In this document: piece after piece, positions 1-9,592 of the stretch
Numbering within the stretch: the stretch's first letter is position 1
How the letters are laid out: every line of letters starts with the position of its first letter
DNA from: Prorocentrum cordatum
Taxonomy: Eukaryota > Sar > Dinophyceae > Prorocentrales > Prorocentraceae
Assembly: GCA_963575745.1 (NCBI GenBank)
Contig: CAUYUJ010008557.1
Location: 824,056-888,055 of the forward strand
Direction of reading: 5' to 3'
Length of the DNA: 64,000 nucleotides
Notes under the pieces: generated by a model
Database searches by the model: none
Seen by the model: only the letters and a program-made list of their open reading frames with translations
Told to the model about the DNA's origin: nothing
Made by a program: the position numbers and the translations under genes

Positions 1-659
1 ACAAAGCACGAGCTGCACCGACTGCACGCGAAACAGGCCGCGCTTCACCCGAACGATTGCGAGAAAAGGGCGGCGTTAAGTCAAGAACACGACCGCGCCA
101 CCGCCGCCTTTGCGAACGCCAGGCAGGACCGGGCAAACCAGAACACAGACGACGACGCCCGCGGCCAGCTCGTCAAGGACAAGCTCGCCGCCCTGAAGTC
201 GAAGACCGACCAGGAGGCGAGGCAGCAGAACGAGATTGTGAAGGCGTTCAACCAGGAGTTCACCACCACGTACAACCAGCGGAAGGAGGCGTGGCGATCT
301 ACTCGCGACGCCTTCGTCGTCAAGTTCAAGGAGAAGTGCGCAAGCACGAACCAGGGCATCGGCGAGCTGGAGGCGATCATCGAGAGGGAGCACGAGGCTT
401 GCCTGGCCGACACCAACGCGGAGATCAGCCGCATCGTCGAGGTCGAGAAGGAGCGCAGTGACGGCTTCGAGCGTCTCGTGGCCGACCGCGCGAAGCAGCA
501 CGCCGCCTTCAGGACGGACCTCGCCGAGACGTTTGCCGACCTCCGCCGGCGGGTGGCACGCGAGGCGCAGGCCAGGGAGAGCCAGGCGGTCGGCACGCAG
601 GAGCGGGCCAGCGCGGATTACGTGGCCCTGGACGACCAGATCGGCAGCCTGAGCGCCAG
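1..659 (+). CDS. Exon 1 (5'-truncated) of a coiled-coil protein gene
   Basis: The frame starting at base 1 is open and reads as a charged, almost proline-free helical protein (TKHELHRLHAKQ... to ...DDQIGSLSAR), typical of a long coiled coil. Striated-fibre proteins such as SF-assemblin and giardin have this character, but the family assignment is a guess from composition only. The gene starts upstream of the window, so no start codon is claimed. The exon is taken to end at 659 because the helical reading is lost in the next bases and resumes in phase at 1053: the codon AG|G (Arg) is split across a GC-AG intron (660-1052). Further exons appear at 1053, 5675 and 6170, all on the plus strand. 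The function is probably structural or cytoskeletal, as an inference. Confidence 0.7.
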
Positions 660-1052
660 GCCTCGGTACGATCGAGCCGGGCATGGAAGGAACGGGAGCG
701 AGGACCGACAGCGGTCCCTGCTCATTTTGAGCAGGACTTGCTGTCGGCGTCGCCGCGGACGCTGCCAGTCTTCGACGGAAGATGGCCTGCCCGGTTTCGG
801 ACAACATTTGCTGTCGCGCGTCGTGCTTATTCTTGTCCGTACCAGTGTCGGACCTGCTAGACCCAGATTTCCAGCGTCCCGATTTTTTCGAGCCACGAGC
901 CCCCGACCTCCCGACCACTTGCTCGGGACAGTTTTTTCATCCCGAGTCGTTTTTTGACGGTCCCGATGCCCGGCAAGGGCTCCGATAGGCCGAAAACGAC
1001 GGAACACAAATTTTGTCTCGATTTCTTGTCGAGACGCCAGCTGCTTGGGGAG
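660..1052 (+). other. Intron 1 of the coiled-coil gene, GC-AG, introner-like
   Basis: The 393-bp intron has a GC donor and an AG acceptor, and AGGC occurs at both junctions (658-661 and 1051-1054), as if the four bases were duplicated. It holds an 8-bp hairpin (CCTGCTCA/TGAGCAGG, 717-735), and most of its 3' half (857-1035) is a dispersed repeat with a second copy at 13436-13615. A repeat-made intron flanked by a short duplication is what an introner element would leave. Confidence 0.55.
857..1035 (+). repeat. Dispersed repeat R1, copy 1 (inside intron 1)
   Basis: It shares a run of segments with 13436-13615: CCCGATTTTTTCGAG, CCCCCGACCTC, GACCACTT, GAGTCGTT, TTTGACGGTCCCGA and a terminal TCTCGATT...GAGACGCC. 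The ends contain a near-palindrome around TCGATTTTTTCGA. Confidence 0.7.
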
Positions 1053-1104
1053 GCTGGACCGCGACCTGGAGGACATCCGCCTGAGGCTGAGCGAGGAGGT
1101 TCAG
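1053..1104 (+). CDS. Exon 2 of the coiled-coil gene
   Basis: This 52-nt exon reads (AG)G CTG GAC CGC..., giving R-LDRDLEDIRLRLSEEVQ, and directly continues the coiled-coil reading of exon 1. The acceptor is GGGGAG|G. The proposed donor is CAG|GC at 1104/1105, chosen because the next good helical segment (5675) is in phase 0 and because downstream codons turn Arg/Gly/Pro-rich. The donor could lie a few codons later. Confidence 0.55.
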
Positions 1105-1319
1105 GCTGACCGGCGCGCACCGAGAGGGGGATGGCGCGATGGGGCGGGGGGGACGGCCTTCCGAGAGGACAGACGTTTTTGCTTGGCCTCCCAGATGGGC
1201 CTTCTAGATGCGCCGCAAAGAGTTCTCAGCATTCATTGTTTGCTCTTTTGTTTGTGCCATGGTGCTGTTCTAGGCCTCCCAGACTGGGTCTGAGTGGATG
1301 GGGTCGAGGATCGCGCCGC

Positions 1320-1412
1320 ATTGCCGATGCATCGGCGAGTCGGCGAGATGTGGAGCCCGATTTTCTCTACGCCGATGCATCGCCGATGCATTGCCGATGC
1401 ATTGGCGACTCA
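1320..1412. repeat. CCGATGCAT-rich palindromic cluster
   Basis: The motif GCCGATGCAT and its inverse ATGCATCGGC recur about six times in under 100 bp (for example 1321-1335 and 1372-1405), giving strong self-complementarity. It lies in the long intron 2. No coding role is seen. Confidence 0.5.
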
Positions 1413-1498
1413 CTGGCAATGCGGCGCGATCCTGCGACCTCATCTACTCGGACCCCCTCGATCAGGCTTCTGTTCACAGGGCCGAAGAACAAAAACGG

Positions 1499-1664
1499 CA
1501 CATAAACATACATTTTCGGATCTCCGCGCAGATTTCTTGGATCAGCGCTGGACGCCCCTTGAAGCGCCTCCAGCGTTGCCCCTGGCGTGCTCCGCGCGCC
1601 ATGGATGTGGGTCCAGCGCCGTTCCAAGAAATCCGCGCGGACCTACGAGGAGTTATGTTTATGC
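1499..1664. mobile_element. MITE family M1, copy 1
   Basis: The left end reads CATAAACAT...TCTCCGCGCAGATTTCTTGG and the right end is its approximate inverse (CCAAGAAATCCGCGCGGACC...ATGTTTATG). These terminal inverted repeats exceed 40 bp and flank a variable G+C-rich centre. Other copies lie at 6391, 7081 and 13712. There is no coding capacity, so it would be a non-autonomous DNA transposon. Confidence 0.7.
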
Positions 1665-1829
1665 AGCTCACTGTCCTTTAAAGGAGGCTTTCGTCGTGAG
1701 AGCCTGCCTGGAACCCCGCCTCTGCGGGTCCAGTCGGCGCGGGGGATCCCCTCTGTGGTTCACGTGGCTGCACGCAGATTTTAAACTATCAGCCCATTCT
1801 TTTTGTTGAATTTTCATTTCCAAGGAATA

Positions 1830-2400
1830 ATTCTGGATGAGCCCCTCCCTCCGGTGCCCGTTGTGCTTTTTAAGTTGGATTGCGCCTCCTGGGGTTCGCA
1901 TTTTGTTCTTGGCAAGGGAATGTCTTGGGCCTTAGATTGGGTCCTGGACTCCGAACTACAACAACGACATCGGAATCGGCTTCTACTTGGGACTATTCAG
2001 CATCGCGCTCTCGCGCGGGACTTCCTTACAATTTATTCAGAAATCGCGCTCTCGCGTGGGACTTCCTCGCAATGCATTGAGGCAGGTCAGGGATCACGCT
2101 CTCGCTTTGACCTTTCTTGCGATTTACTTGAGAATCGCGCTGTCGCTCGAGACATCCTCGCGATTCCTGAGGGACTGACGCTTCAGCGGCCCGCCCGCTC
2201 GACTCGGCCGTCTGGGCCCGCACCCACGGCCCGCTTGTTGGGGTACGCCCGCCAGATCTGCCCGTCTGGTTCGGCCGCTTGTTCTTCTGCTCCTGACCCC
2301 CTCTTGCTAATCTCTTTCGTGCTCCACCCACCCCTTCCTTCCCTGCTCCCCCGCCTTCCCCTGTTTTCTGGGGCCGCGCCAACTGCACGTGGCAGGTGCG
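1830..2400 (+). repeat. Dispersed repeat R2, copy 1, with internal 40-50-bp subrepeats
   Basis: It is homologous over most of its length to 4700-5282 (shared CCTCC..GGTGCCC, GGACTTCCT, CTGACGCTTCAGCG, GCCAACT..ACG..GCAGGT). It contains about four tandem subrepeats built on ATCGCGCTCTCGCG..GGACTTCCT...TTGAG (about 1998, 2040, 2092 and 2132). Confidence 0.65.
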
Positions 2401-2419
2401 AATCTATGTGTGTATTCCC

Positions 2420-3013
2420 CTTCCTATAACTTTTATAAGCCCGGGCGGGGGGAAAACGCGTCCCCCCCCCCTAAAACCGGGTCCCCGGGATCTGGGGCTT
2501 TGGGACCCTCCAGACGGGCCTCGAAGCGGCCCTCCGGGCCTCGCAGGGCGTTTTGCCAAGCCTTCGCAGCACACCCAGGGCGACCATGGGGGTCACTGGA
2601 GACGTCCCAGAGACCCCCAAGACAGCACAAGAGCGCTCCAAGAAACCGTCATACCCCGAAAGATCGCTCTAAAACGTACCAAGAGGCCTCCAAGAGCACC
2701 CCCAAGAAGGCCCCAAGAGGGAAACATCATTGATTTTATGCAGGTGTTTTGTGCATTTGGGGTTCTCCTCTTTTCGGCTTCCCGACGCTCCAAGACGGCG
2801 GTCTCCTGGGCGTCCGAAGCCGCCTGGGAGGCTCCCAAATCGCCCCGCAACCATCCGAAAGGGCTTCCAGGCAATCCAAGAGAGCCCCAAAACGGCACAA
2901 CACGGGTCCAAGATGGCCCTAAGAGAGCCCCATGGCGGCCCAAGATAGCCCCAAGACACCCTCCGAAGCATTCCAAATCGTGACTGGGGCGTTCAGGGAG
3001 ACCGCGGTTAGAG
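2420..3013 (+). mobile_element. Dispersed repeat R4, copy 1
   Basis: Beginning at TTTTATAAGCCCGGGCGGGG, this about 590-bp segment aligns almost throughout with 44270-44866 (shared GGGCGTTTTGCCAAGCCTTC, CTTTTCGGCTTCCCGACGCT, GAAGCATTCCAAATCGTGAC). The second copy interrupts a copia integrase gene, so this is a mobile sequence. Apparent reading frames are not conserved in a coding way, so I call no protein. Confidence 0.75.
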
Positions 3014-3352
3014 GCAGAGAGAAGGATAATGGGGGTAGACGGAGGAGGTGGTGGTGAAATTAACATTCAGGATAAAAAAACAGGTCCCTGGGAACGGGAC
3101 GAGACCTACCTCTTGGGGTCGACGTCATGAAAAAATCACGCCGTCGGGGTTTGGGGGGGAAGATAGGCCCGGGGGGTGGTTCGTGGCGTAAGGATTTCGA
3201 GCGTTTTTGTTGATTTGTGGCGGCGGTTTTCCAGCGAAGGGGTGCCTTTCATTGGCTGCGCGTCGCCGAGAGCGTTCCAGGGTATACCAACGTCGTTTCG
3301 AGCGGCCGCCAGAGAGCAGAGGGATGAGCCGAACAATCATAGGGCAACGTTA

Positions 3353-3485
3353 TGGGGGATACGCTCCGGGGGGATGCATCGACCCTAGAATCGCTCATTG
3401 ATCGCCGATAGGGGCACGATACCCTCACCCGGCCCAGGAGCGTGAGGTGTTGCTGTCGGGGGCCTATCGCCGACCTATCGGCGAC
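3353..3485 (+). repeat. Dispersed repeat R3, copy 1
   Basis: About 130 bp shared with 5756-5891: GGGGTGCATCGACC, AATCG, ATCGCCGATA, CCGCCCAGGAGCGT and GGGGCCT..TGCCGA.CTATCGGCGAC. It is rich in CCGATA/TATCGG inverted words. Confidence 0.6.
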
Positions 3486-3496
3486 GCGTGGCTCTC

Positions 3497-3717
3497 GCGT
3501 TTCCCTCGCGCACATCTCGCGTGGCCCTCGCGTACCCCTCGCGTACCCCTCGCGTACCCCTCGCGTACCCCTCGCGTGCCCCTCGCGTACCCCTCGCGTG
3601 CCCCTCGCGTATTTCTCGCGTACCCTTCGCGTACCTTTCGGAAGCCCCTCGCGCATCCCTCGCGAACCTTTCGCGTGTTCCTCGCGGACCTCTCGCGTGC
3701 CCCTCGCGTGCCCCTCT
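3497..3717. repeat. 12-bp minisatellite, CCCTCGCGTACC type
   Basis: About eighteen near-perfect units (CCTCGCGTACCC and CCTCGCGTGCCC variants) run head to tail, with decay towards the 3' end. All six frames stay open across it, which explains the long spurious Arg/Pro/Ser-rich readings. Confidence 0.85.
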
Positions 3718-3949
3718 CAGACCGCGTTGGGCCCGCGGCCCGTGCCACCGCCCCCGTCCGCACGCGGCGTGGCCGAGTGCGGCCGGAACTCGGCCACGCA
3801 CCGCGCGAGCGGTGGCGCCCTCTCCCAGCGCGCCTGCCGCCCGTCCGGGGCTCTCGGGCGGGGCCAGGGGAGGGAGGGGGCGAGGCAGGGGGGGGGGAGG
3901 GAAGGGGGGTGAGGGGGGGCTGGACTCGGCCAAGCGTCACCCCTCGTGT

Positions 3950-4063
3950 ACCTCTCGCTACCTCTCGCATCTCGTTCTAAACTTTCTCACGATTTATTTG
4001 AGAATCGCGCTATCGCTAAAGACTTCCTTCTGATGCATGCAGGACTCACGCTTCAGCAACCCG
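3950..4063 (+). repeat. R2 fragment (3' part)
   Basis: It shares GATTTA.TTGAGAATCGCGCT.TCGCT and GACT.ACGCTTCAGC..CCCGCC with R2 copies 1 and 2. It is followed by a GGA microsatellite at 4078-4135. Confidence 0.55.
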
Positions 4064-4572
4064 CCGCCTGGAGGAGGGGTACCGGGAGGAGGAGGAGGAG
4101 GAGGAGGAGGAGGAGGAGGAGGAGGAGGAGGAGGACGACGACGGCGGAGGCGGTGGGGGTGGCGGTGGCGGCGGTGACGACGACGACGGGCCCTGGCGCC
4201 ATTAGAAAGCGGTCGACGCAAAAGCGGTCCCCAGGAAGGGGTCGAAAGCCTAGGGACCCAAGTTTTGGAGTTTCTTTCAGAGGCTCTGGGGGCTCTTCCT
4301 GGGGCTCTCCGCCAAGGTTGTGAGGACTTTCCCTGAGGTTTTAGGTCGCTCAGGCGTGGAAGCAGGGCCTGGGCTGGGAGGTTGCGAAGGCGTGGTGCCA
4401 TCCAGGCTGGAGATGTTGAAGTGCCTCGGACAATGGTGTGGTCAAGACCTCCTCGGGCGGGAAATCAGGGAGAGGGAATATCGGATCCCATGTGCAAGAA
4501 AACAATCCCCCATGAGGGGAGAACTATCATGATGGACGCATGCTGCATTTATAAGCAGAGTAGAGCATTCGG

Positions 4573-4672
4573 GTAAACTTACTGTTGTTGTTGGTGGTGT
4601 CGTTGTCGTTGTTGTTGGTGTTGTTGTGGTTGTTGTGGTTGTTGTTGTTATTGTTATTGTTGTTGTAACTGT
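4573..4672. repeat. Imperfect GTT/TTG microsatellite
   Basis: About 100 bp of TTGTTG with GTG, TCG and ATT variants, lying just upstream of R2 copy 2. Confidence 0.85.
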
Positions 4673-4699
4673 TGGGTTCCCAAGTAAAAAAAAAACAAT

Positions 4700-5282
4700 C
4701 GTTGTTGATCATCCCTCCCCGCGGTGCCCATTGCGTTTTTGAATCGGAGTCCCTCTCCCTGGGCTCGCACTTTTTGTACATGGGAATCGTTGAGGCTCAG
4801 ATTTTTGTTGTTGGCCCTTGGTCTACAACAACAGCGGCTTCCGCTCCATACTTCCTCACAATGCATTCAACATCGCGCTCGCGCGGGACATCGTCAACAT
4901 TTATGCAGGAGTCGCGCTTTCGCGTGGCAGTTCCCCACAATTTCTTGAGACGCCTCGTCCCCAGCACTCAGAGTCATGCTTTCCCTACGGATTTCGTTGC
5001 GATTGATTTGGGAAACGCCCCCCCGCCCGAGACTTCCTCGCGATCCATGCGGAACTGACGCTTCAGCGAGCGACCCGCTCGCTCGACCCCGCCGTTTGGG
5101 CCCGCCCGCCCGACCCGCCCGTTAGGGTCCGCCTGCCCGATTCGCCCGTCTTATACTGCCGCCCGTCCTCCTGCTTCCTAACCTCTCTCCTGCTTGTCTC
5201 TGTCGTGTTCCATTACCTCTCCTCGTTGTCCCTTCCTTCCTCCCGTCCCCTGGGGTCTGTGCCAACTACACGATGCAGGTAA
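4700..5282 (+). repeat. Dispersed repeat R2, copy 2
   Basis: Counterpart of 1830-2400. It is more diverged but collinear from the CCCTCCC..GGTGCCC.TTG start to the terminal GCCAACTACACGATGCAGGT. It lies inside the proposed intron 2. Confidence 0.65.
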
Positions 5283-5674
5283 GGAACATGCCCCTCCAGG
5301 GCGGTATGATCGAAGACTAAAGGGGTGGGTATCGAGGGTTTGGGGAGGACATAGAATGCCACGCGGACAGATAAGAAAGAACTGTCCCAAAATGTTGGTA
5401 GTTGTTTGGTGCTTTATTCGGTGATCCTCACAACACATGTTCGCCGAACGTGTGTTTGTCCCTTTCGGCCCTCATCTCATCGGCTGCGTCGTCTGGGGGC
5501 GCTTCGGTGGACGAGCACGTTCTCACGACCAGGATTGTTTTTCTCCAGGAACCTGACCTGCCACGGGCAGGGCTCACGCGCGGTGGCCCAAAGATGGCCC
5601 CCGCTCTGCCCTTTCCGAAGGCCCCCCCCTTCGTGCGCCCGCCCCTCTCGGCGTGCGCGCCGCCGTCCGCCGAG

Positions 5675-5737
5675 GAGCGGGCCGCCGCCCAGGACAGGGT
5701 CGTGGACGACATGCACCGGTTCTGCCAGGCCATACAG
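5675..5737 (+). CDS. Exon 3 of the coiled-coil gene
   Basis: A 63-nt phase-0 exon: acceptor CCGCCGAG|GAG, donor ATACAG|GTCAGG. It encodes ERAAAQDRVVDDMHRFCQAIQ, 21 residues or exactly three heptads, in keeping with the coiled coil of exons 1 and 2. The preceding bases are proline/alanine-rich junk and the following bases are repeat R3, so the exon stands out. The join to exon 2 crosses about 4.6 kb of repeats, which is the weak point. Confidence 0.5.
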
Positions 5738-5755
5738 GTCAGGGGCAGCGATAGG

Positions 5756-5891
5756 GGGGGACAGGCACAGCGGGGAGGCGGGGTGCATCGACCCCCAATC
5801 GCCCATGGATCGCCGATAAGGATCTTGTAGCCCCACCCCGCCCAGGAGCGTCTGGATTTGCTATCGGGGGCCTGTTGCCGATCTATCGGCG
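5756..5891 (+). repeat. Dispersed repeat R3, copy 2
   Basis: Matches 3353-3485 and starts only 19 bp after the exon 3 donor, so it makes up a good part of the 432-bp intron 3. Confidence 0.6.
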
Positions 5892-6169
5892 ACTTAGCTG
5901 CCTTGGTACGCACGTTTCGATATGCAACACGTGCCGTGCTCGAAACGTCCGCGTTAATACGTTGCGTGTTGGCTCAACGTTTTGGCCCTCGGTCTGGCGA
6001 ACTTCGCGTCAGACCTGCATTTTCAGGACACGTGTTGAGCGCGGTATCAACACGCTGCGTGATGCATGTTATGTATCGGGACATCTAAGGTCGGCGACGT
6101 ATCGCCGACTCCAGGCCGATGTTTCCCCCCCGTGCTAGCCCCCCCACCTATCGTTGCCCTTATCCACAG

Positions 6170-6232
6170 GACAACCTCGCCGACCGCCAGAGGGGGGTTG
6201 GCGACACCCAGAGGCTGTTGAAGGACCTGCAG
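6170..6232 (+). CDS. Exon 4 of the coiled-coil gene
   Basis: A second 63-nt phase-0 exon: acceptor TTATCCACAG|GAC, donor CTGCAG|GC. It encodes DNLADRQRGVGDTQRLLKDLQ, again 21 residues or three heptads. The acceptor has a pyrimidine-rich run before it. The next exon was not found with confidence, so the gene probably continues downstream across a long intron. Confidence 0.5.
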
Positions 6233-6390
6233 GCGATCGGAGAAGAACATAGGGCTCGAACTAAACGGTGGTTTGGCGATTTCGTGGACCGTTTCAGTTT
6301 TGATTTCGTTTCGCAGCAAGAGGCAAATAATACGAAAACAAAACGACAACGCAAAACCTTGTGCGGCTCGAGCCAGGGAGGAACAGACAG

Positions 6391-6545
6391 CATAATCATG
6401 CACTCTTGGATCTCCGTGCGGGTTTCTCGGATCTGCGCTGGCCCCTCCCAGCGACGCCTCCGGCGCTGCCCCAGACGCGCTCCGCGGGCCAGGGAGGGGG
6501 GTCAGGCGCCGATCCAAGAAATCTGCGCGGAGCTCCGAGAAAGCA
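6391..6545. mobile_element. MITE family M1, copy 2
   Basis: Left TIR CTTGGATCTCCGTGCGGGTT and right TIR ATCTGCGCGGAGCTCCGAGA, with the family's internal CCAGGGAGGGGGGTC..GCGCCGATCCAAGAAAT. Related to 1499, 7081 and 13712. Confidence 0.7.
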
Positions 6546-7080
6546 GGTCTCTTCACGAGGGACAGTTAAACAAAGACACGACGAAACGTCGATTTGAAAC
6601 AAAATGTGGAACATCTGCGAAACGGCGGGGAAGTCGAGCATACAATCCAACAAGTATTTCAAAATACAGGGAATCCTGGGACTAGTGCCTCTTTATTTGT
6701 GTGCCTCTGGGCCCTTCTCTTCATGCCGCTCGTTTTCCCTTCCAGGTCATGCTCCACGAGGGCTAGGCGTCGGGCGCGCGCCTCACCCGGGATGTGCTCC
6801 CGACTCGTGGCGCTGCGCCCTGCCGTGGCTTTGGCCCAGGCGTGAAGCACCAGAGGCCATCCCGTGCAGTGTGAGCTGCCCCTCCTCCGACTAGACGTTC
6901 GAGTGACCTTTGGTACGGGCCCAGTGGGTTCCCCCGATCGCCGAACGCGATGCGACAGTAGCGTCCTGCGCTCTTGTGGTTGGTCCCCCCGCGGTCCCCA
7001 AAAAGCCGCGCACCAAAGGTCACTCTTACCCAGGGTCACTCTTCTCTGTAGTCTACCCCTCCTGCTCCGTGCCAAAAATG

Positions 7081-7238
7081 GCACAAGCATACATTTTTGG
7101 AGGTCCGCGCGGATTTCTCGGATCGGCGTTGGAGCCCACGCCTCCAGCGCCGCCCCGCCCCTGGCACGCTCCGCACGCCAGGGAGGGGGGTCCAGCGCCG
7201 ATTCAAGAAAATCCGCGCGGACCTCCAACAGTTTATGT
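7081..7238. mobile_element. MITE family M1, copy 3 (best-preserved TIRs)
   Basis: GGAGGTCCGCGCGGATTTCT at 7099 is mirrored by AATCCGCGCGGACCTCC ending at 7226. The inverted repeat continues inward to GGCGTTGGA / TCCAGCGCC. The spacer is G+C-rich and non-coding. Confidence 0.8.
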
Positions 7239-7653
7239 CTCCACCGTTTTTCTTTCCTCTAGTGCTTGGCACCCCCGCCCCTCCCCCCGCTGGACAGCGG
7301 CAGGCGGCAGGAAAACGAGCGCTGCACGGTAGATCTACGCGCTGCCGTGGACGCGCGCACGCCCGTCGTTCGCGCGGCTCCCGATAGCCGCGACAAAGTC
7401 GTCTGACTGATTGCCGCTTCTCTTTGCGGTTCTTGCCGCTGCTGCTGCTCATTCTGCTCCGTAACCGTCCAAGTGCGATGGCGGTGCGAAGTGCCAGACC
7501 CTCGCTGAGTGCCAAGGTGGTCTCCTTCCCCCCTGTGACTTGGAAGCCCTGCCGCTGCCACCAGTCCCGCTCGCTTTTGTTGTCACGCTCGCCCCATCGC
7601 GTGGACTTCACAGCTGGCACCTCCACCTCCTCCTCCTCCTCCTGTCCAAAACC
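7239..7653. other. No gene seen; pyrimidine-rich run-up to a LINE
   Basis: No supported gene. The last 50 bases become rich in CTCC and lead directly into the spliced-leader relict at 7654. Confidence 0.5.
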
Positions 7654-7675
7654 TCCGTGGCCATTTTGGCTCAAG
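7654..7675 (+). promoter_or_regulatory. Dinoflagellate spliced-leader relict
   Basis: The 22 bases match the known dinoflagellate leader (D-CCGTAG-CCATTTTGGCTCAAG) at every position except one (CCGTGG for CCGTAG). The element that follows is a LINE, so its RNA was probably trans-spliced before being copied back into DNA. The A-to-G change removes the internal AG that would otherwise serve as an acceptor for a second round. Confidence 0.9.
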
Positions 7676-7786
7676 ACCCATGTCTGTTGGGGCTGCTTGC
7701 CCCAAGGCTGAAACGGATACCGCTGATCCGCGGCAAGTTTCCACCACGCGCGCCGCCCCTGCGCCCGCGCGCCGCGCCCGCGGCTC

Positions 7787-8956
7787 ATGGCGCCCTCAGC
7801 CTCTGGAGGGCGGCGAAAGAAGAAGAAGCTCCCTGGCGATGCTCGGAGCAGTGCGGCTCGCCCTGCTGATGACGGCGCTGAGGCTCGTGATGGCCGCGCC
7901 GAAGAGCGGTCCCGTTCCAGCAGATGTGGCTCTGATGAAGAAGAGGATCCTGACATGGACCCCAGCGGTTGGGACGACCACGTCAAGGGCCTCATTGATG
8001 GCCACCTCCGCAGCACGTTCGTCTCTTTCAAGAATGAGATCACTGGAATGGTCGCCTCGACAGCATCTTCAGCAGCCTCGCAGGCCGTCGATCCCGTCAT
8101 GGCCGCGATCCGCGCTGTGGAGGACGCCGTCAAGAGCGTTCCCGCCACCTGCCAGCAGAAGGTGGAGGCCTCGCTTCGTCCTGAGCTGGCTGCGATGGAG
8201 CGGCGGTTTCAGTCGCAGTTGGATGGACTCAGTGCCAGAGTTACCAGCTTGGACTCGCGCACCGATAAGATGCATGACGAGCTCGGGGACATGCGCAAGC
8301 AAATGGACGAACTTCGACAAGCCTTGGCACGCGCACATCGTGTTCCACCTCCACCAAAGCCGCCTGCTACTGGATTTCAGAGGGAAGTGGATGCGACGGT
8401 GCTCAAGATCGTGGCCTCCACTATGGTCAAGCGCTCGGACGTCCACGACTCCATCAAGACTTGGCTTGACAAGCCCAAGATTGACGGATGGGAAGTTCAG
8501 GGAGAAGAGCAATATCGCCTGTTTACGTTACAGTTCCCAGGCCCTGTCGCCATCGCAGGTCGACGTGCAGTTCAGGCGCTCGGAGCGCTTCGTCTTCCGG
8601 GCAAGGGTAACTGGATGCGCTTCCCCGTTCCTGCTGCACCAGGAGGATCCACACAGCTGCACGTTGGTGCCGACAAGAACCCGTTCCAGATCAAGCGCGA
8701 GATTGCAGGGAAGAAGATCACGGCCATCCTGCGGGAGAAGTACCCCGACGCCAAGCTGTTCTTTGATCGCCAGAATGGATGGATCTCTGAAAGCTGGAAC
8801 CCGATTCTTCGACTTGACCCACAGCCAGGGCAGGAGGCTAACACATGTTATTGGAACGATACCGCCCTCGCCACGACAGGTTGGACCAGGGACGAGATCA
8901 AGTCTGCCATCAACCACATCATCGTCCCCAACGGCGAGCCTGAATGGAGTCTTTAG
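7787..8956 (+). CDS. LINE ORF1 nucleic-acid-binding protein
   Basis: An intact 389-residue ORF. Residues 1-60 are basic then acidic (KKKK, DEEEDPD). About 75-180 form a coiled coil (VEDAVKSV...MRKQMDELRQALA) suited to trimerisation. A PPPPKPP linker follows near 188, and the C-terminal half (EVDATVLKI...; RLFTLQFPGPVAIAGRRAVQAL; ADKNPFQIKREI) has the look of the RRM-like plus CTD layout of LINE ORF1 proteins. Such proteins coat the element RNA as chaperones. ATG 7787 is the first in-frame start after the leader relict, about 110 nt away. It overlaps the start of the ORF2 remnant. The lack of any stop suggests recent activity. Confidence 0.75.
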   Translation: MAPSASGGRRKKKKLPGDARSSAARPADDGAEARDGRAEERSRSSRCGSDEEEDPDMDPSGWDDHVKGLIDGHLRSTFVSFKNEITGMVASTASSAASQAVDPVMAAIRAVEDAVKSVPATCQQKVEASLRPELAAMERRFQSQLDGLSARVTSLDSRTDKMHDELGDMRKQMDELRQALARAHRVPPPPKPPATGFQREVDATVLKIVASTMVKRSDVHDSIKTWLDKPKIDGWEVQGEEQYRLFTLQFPGPVAIAGRRAVQALGALRLPGKGNWMRFPVPAAPGGSTQLHVGADKNPFQIKREIAGKKITAILREKYPDAKLFFDRQNGWISESWNPILRLDPQPGQEANTCYWNDTALATTGWTRDEIKSAINHIIVPNGEPEWSL

Positions 8957-9592
8957 CCAGTACGACGTGCTCTTCCTCTCGAAGGTGGAAGGTGGGCATT
9001 CGCCGAAGACAGCTCAAATCGCGCTATGTACTTGGAATGCCAGGGCGCCTCTCGTCGAAGATTCGCGCTTTTCTGAAGGCAGTTGCTTCCGCGGGGAACG
9101 AGAGGGAGATTGCGCGAGGAGGTTTCGCTGTAATGCATTTCTCGGGCGAAACCCTTGTCCGTGGAGTGCATGGCACCCTCCCGTGCGAATTTGAACAAAC
9201 GTCTGGCAGATCACAGCGTGCAGCTTTAGCAGTTGCTGCGTTGCGTAGGGCTGCCCGCGGTGTTCGCGAACGACCCAGCCCCGTCGTCGTCGATTACCAG
9301 TCGTTGTTCAGGGGCGTTGCGAACCCACCGAGGGCTTTTGGAGGGCCCTCCCCGTTTAGCTCCTTTTGGAGAGAGATGGCTCGGCATCTTGTGCAGAAGT
9401 CTCCTTTGGTTTCGCTTCGCAAAGTCAAGGGCCATCAGGATATGAATGGTGGGCTCGGTAGTGACGCTCGCAATCTGGTTGTTGGGTCCACCGCTGCTGA
9501 TTGGTGGGCTAAACAAGGTGCGAATATTCATGATGCGGCGCCTGCGGAGGTTCATTCGAGGACGCATAAAAGCAATAGCACAGCCTGTGCTT
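8957..9592 (+). pseudogene. LINE ORF2 remnant: endonuclease N-terminus joined to RNase H
   Basis: Just after ORF1, one frame gives KTAQIALCTWNARAPL, the usual start of a LINE endonuclease (TWNxRGL). About 40 bases later another frame gives EREIARGGFAVMHFSGE, VVVDYQSLFRG, VSLRKVKGHQDMN and VVGSTAADWWAKQGA, which are the strands and acidic residues of an RNase H. The RT and most of the endonuclease are deleted, and the join also shifts frame. Confidence 0.65.

Noticed and set aside
3442-4033. Overlapping Arg/Pro/Ser ORFs on both strands.
   Set aside because: Produced by the 12-bp CCTCGCGTACCC minisatellite.
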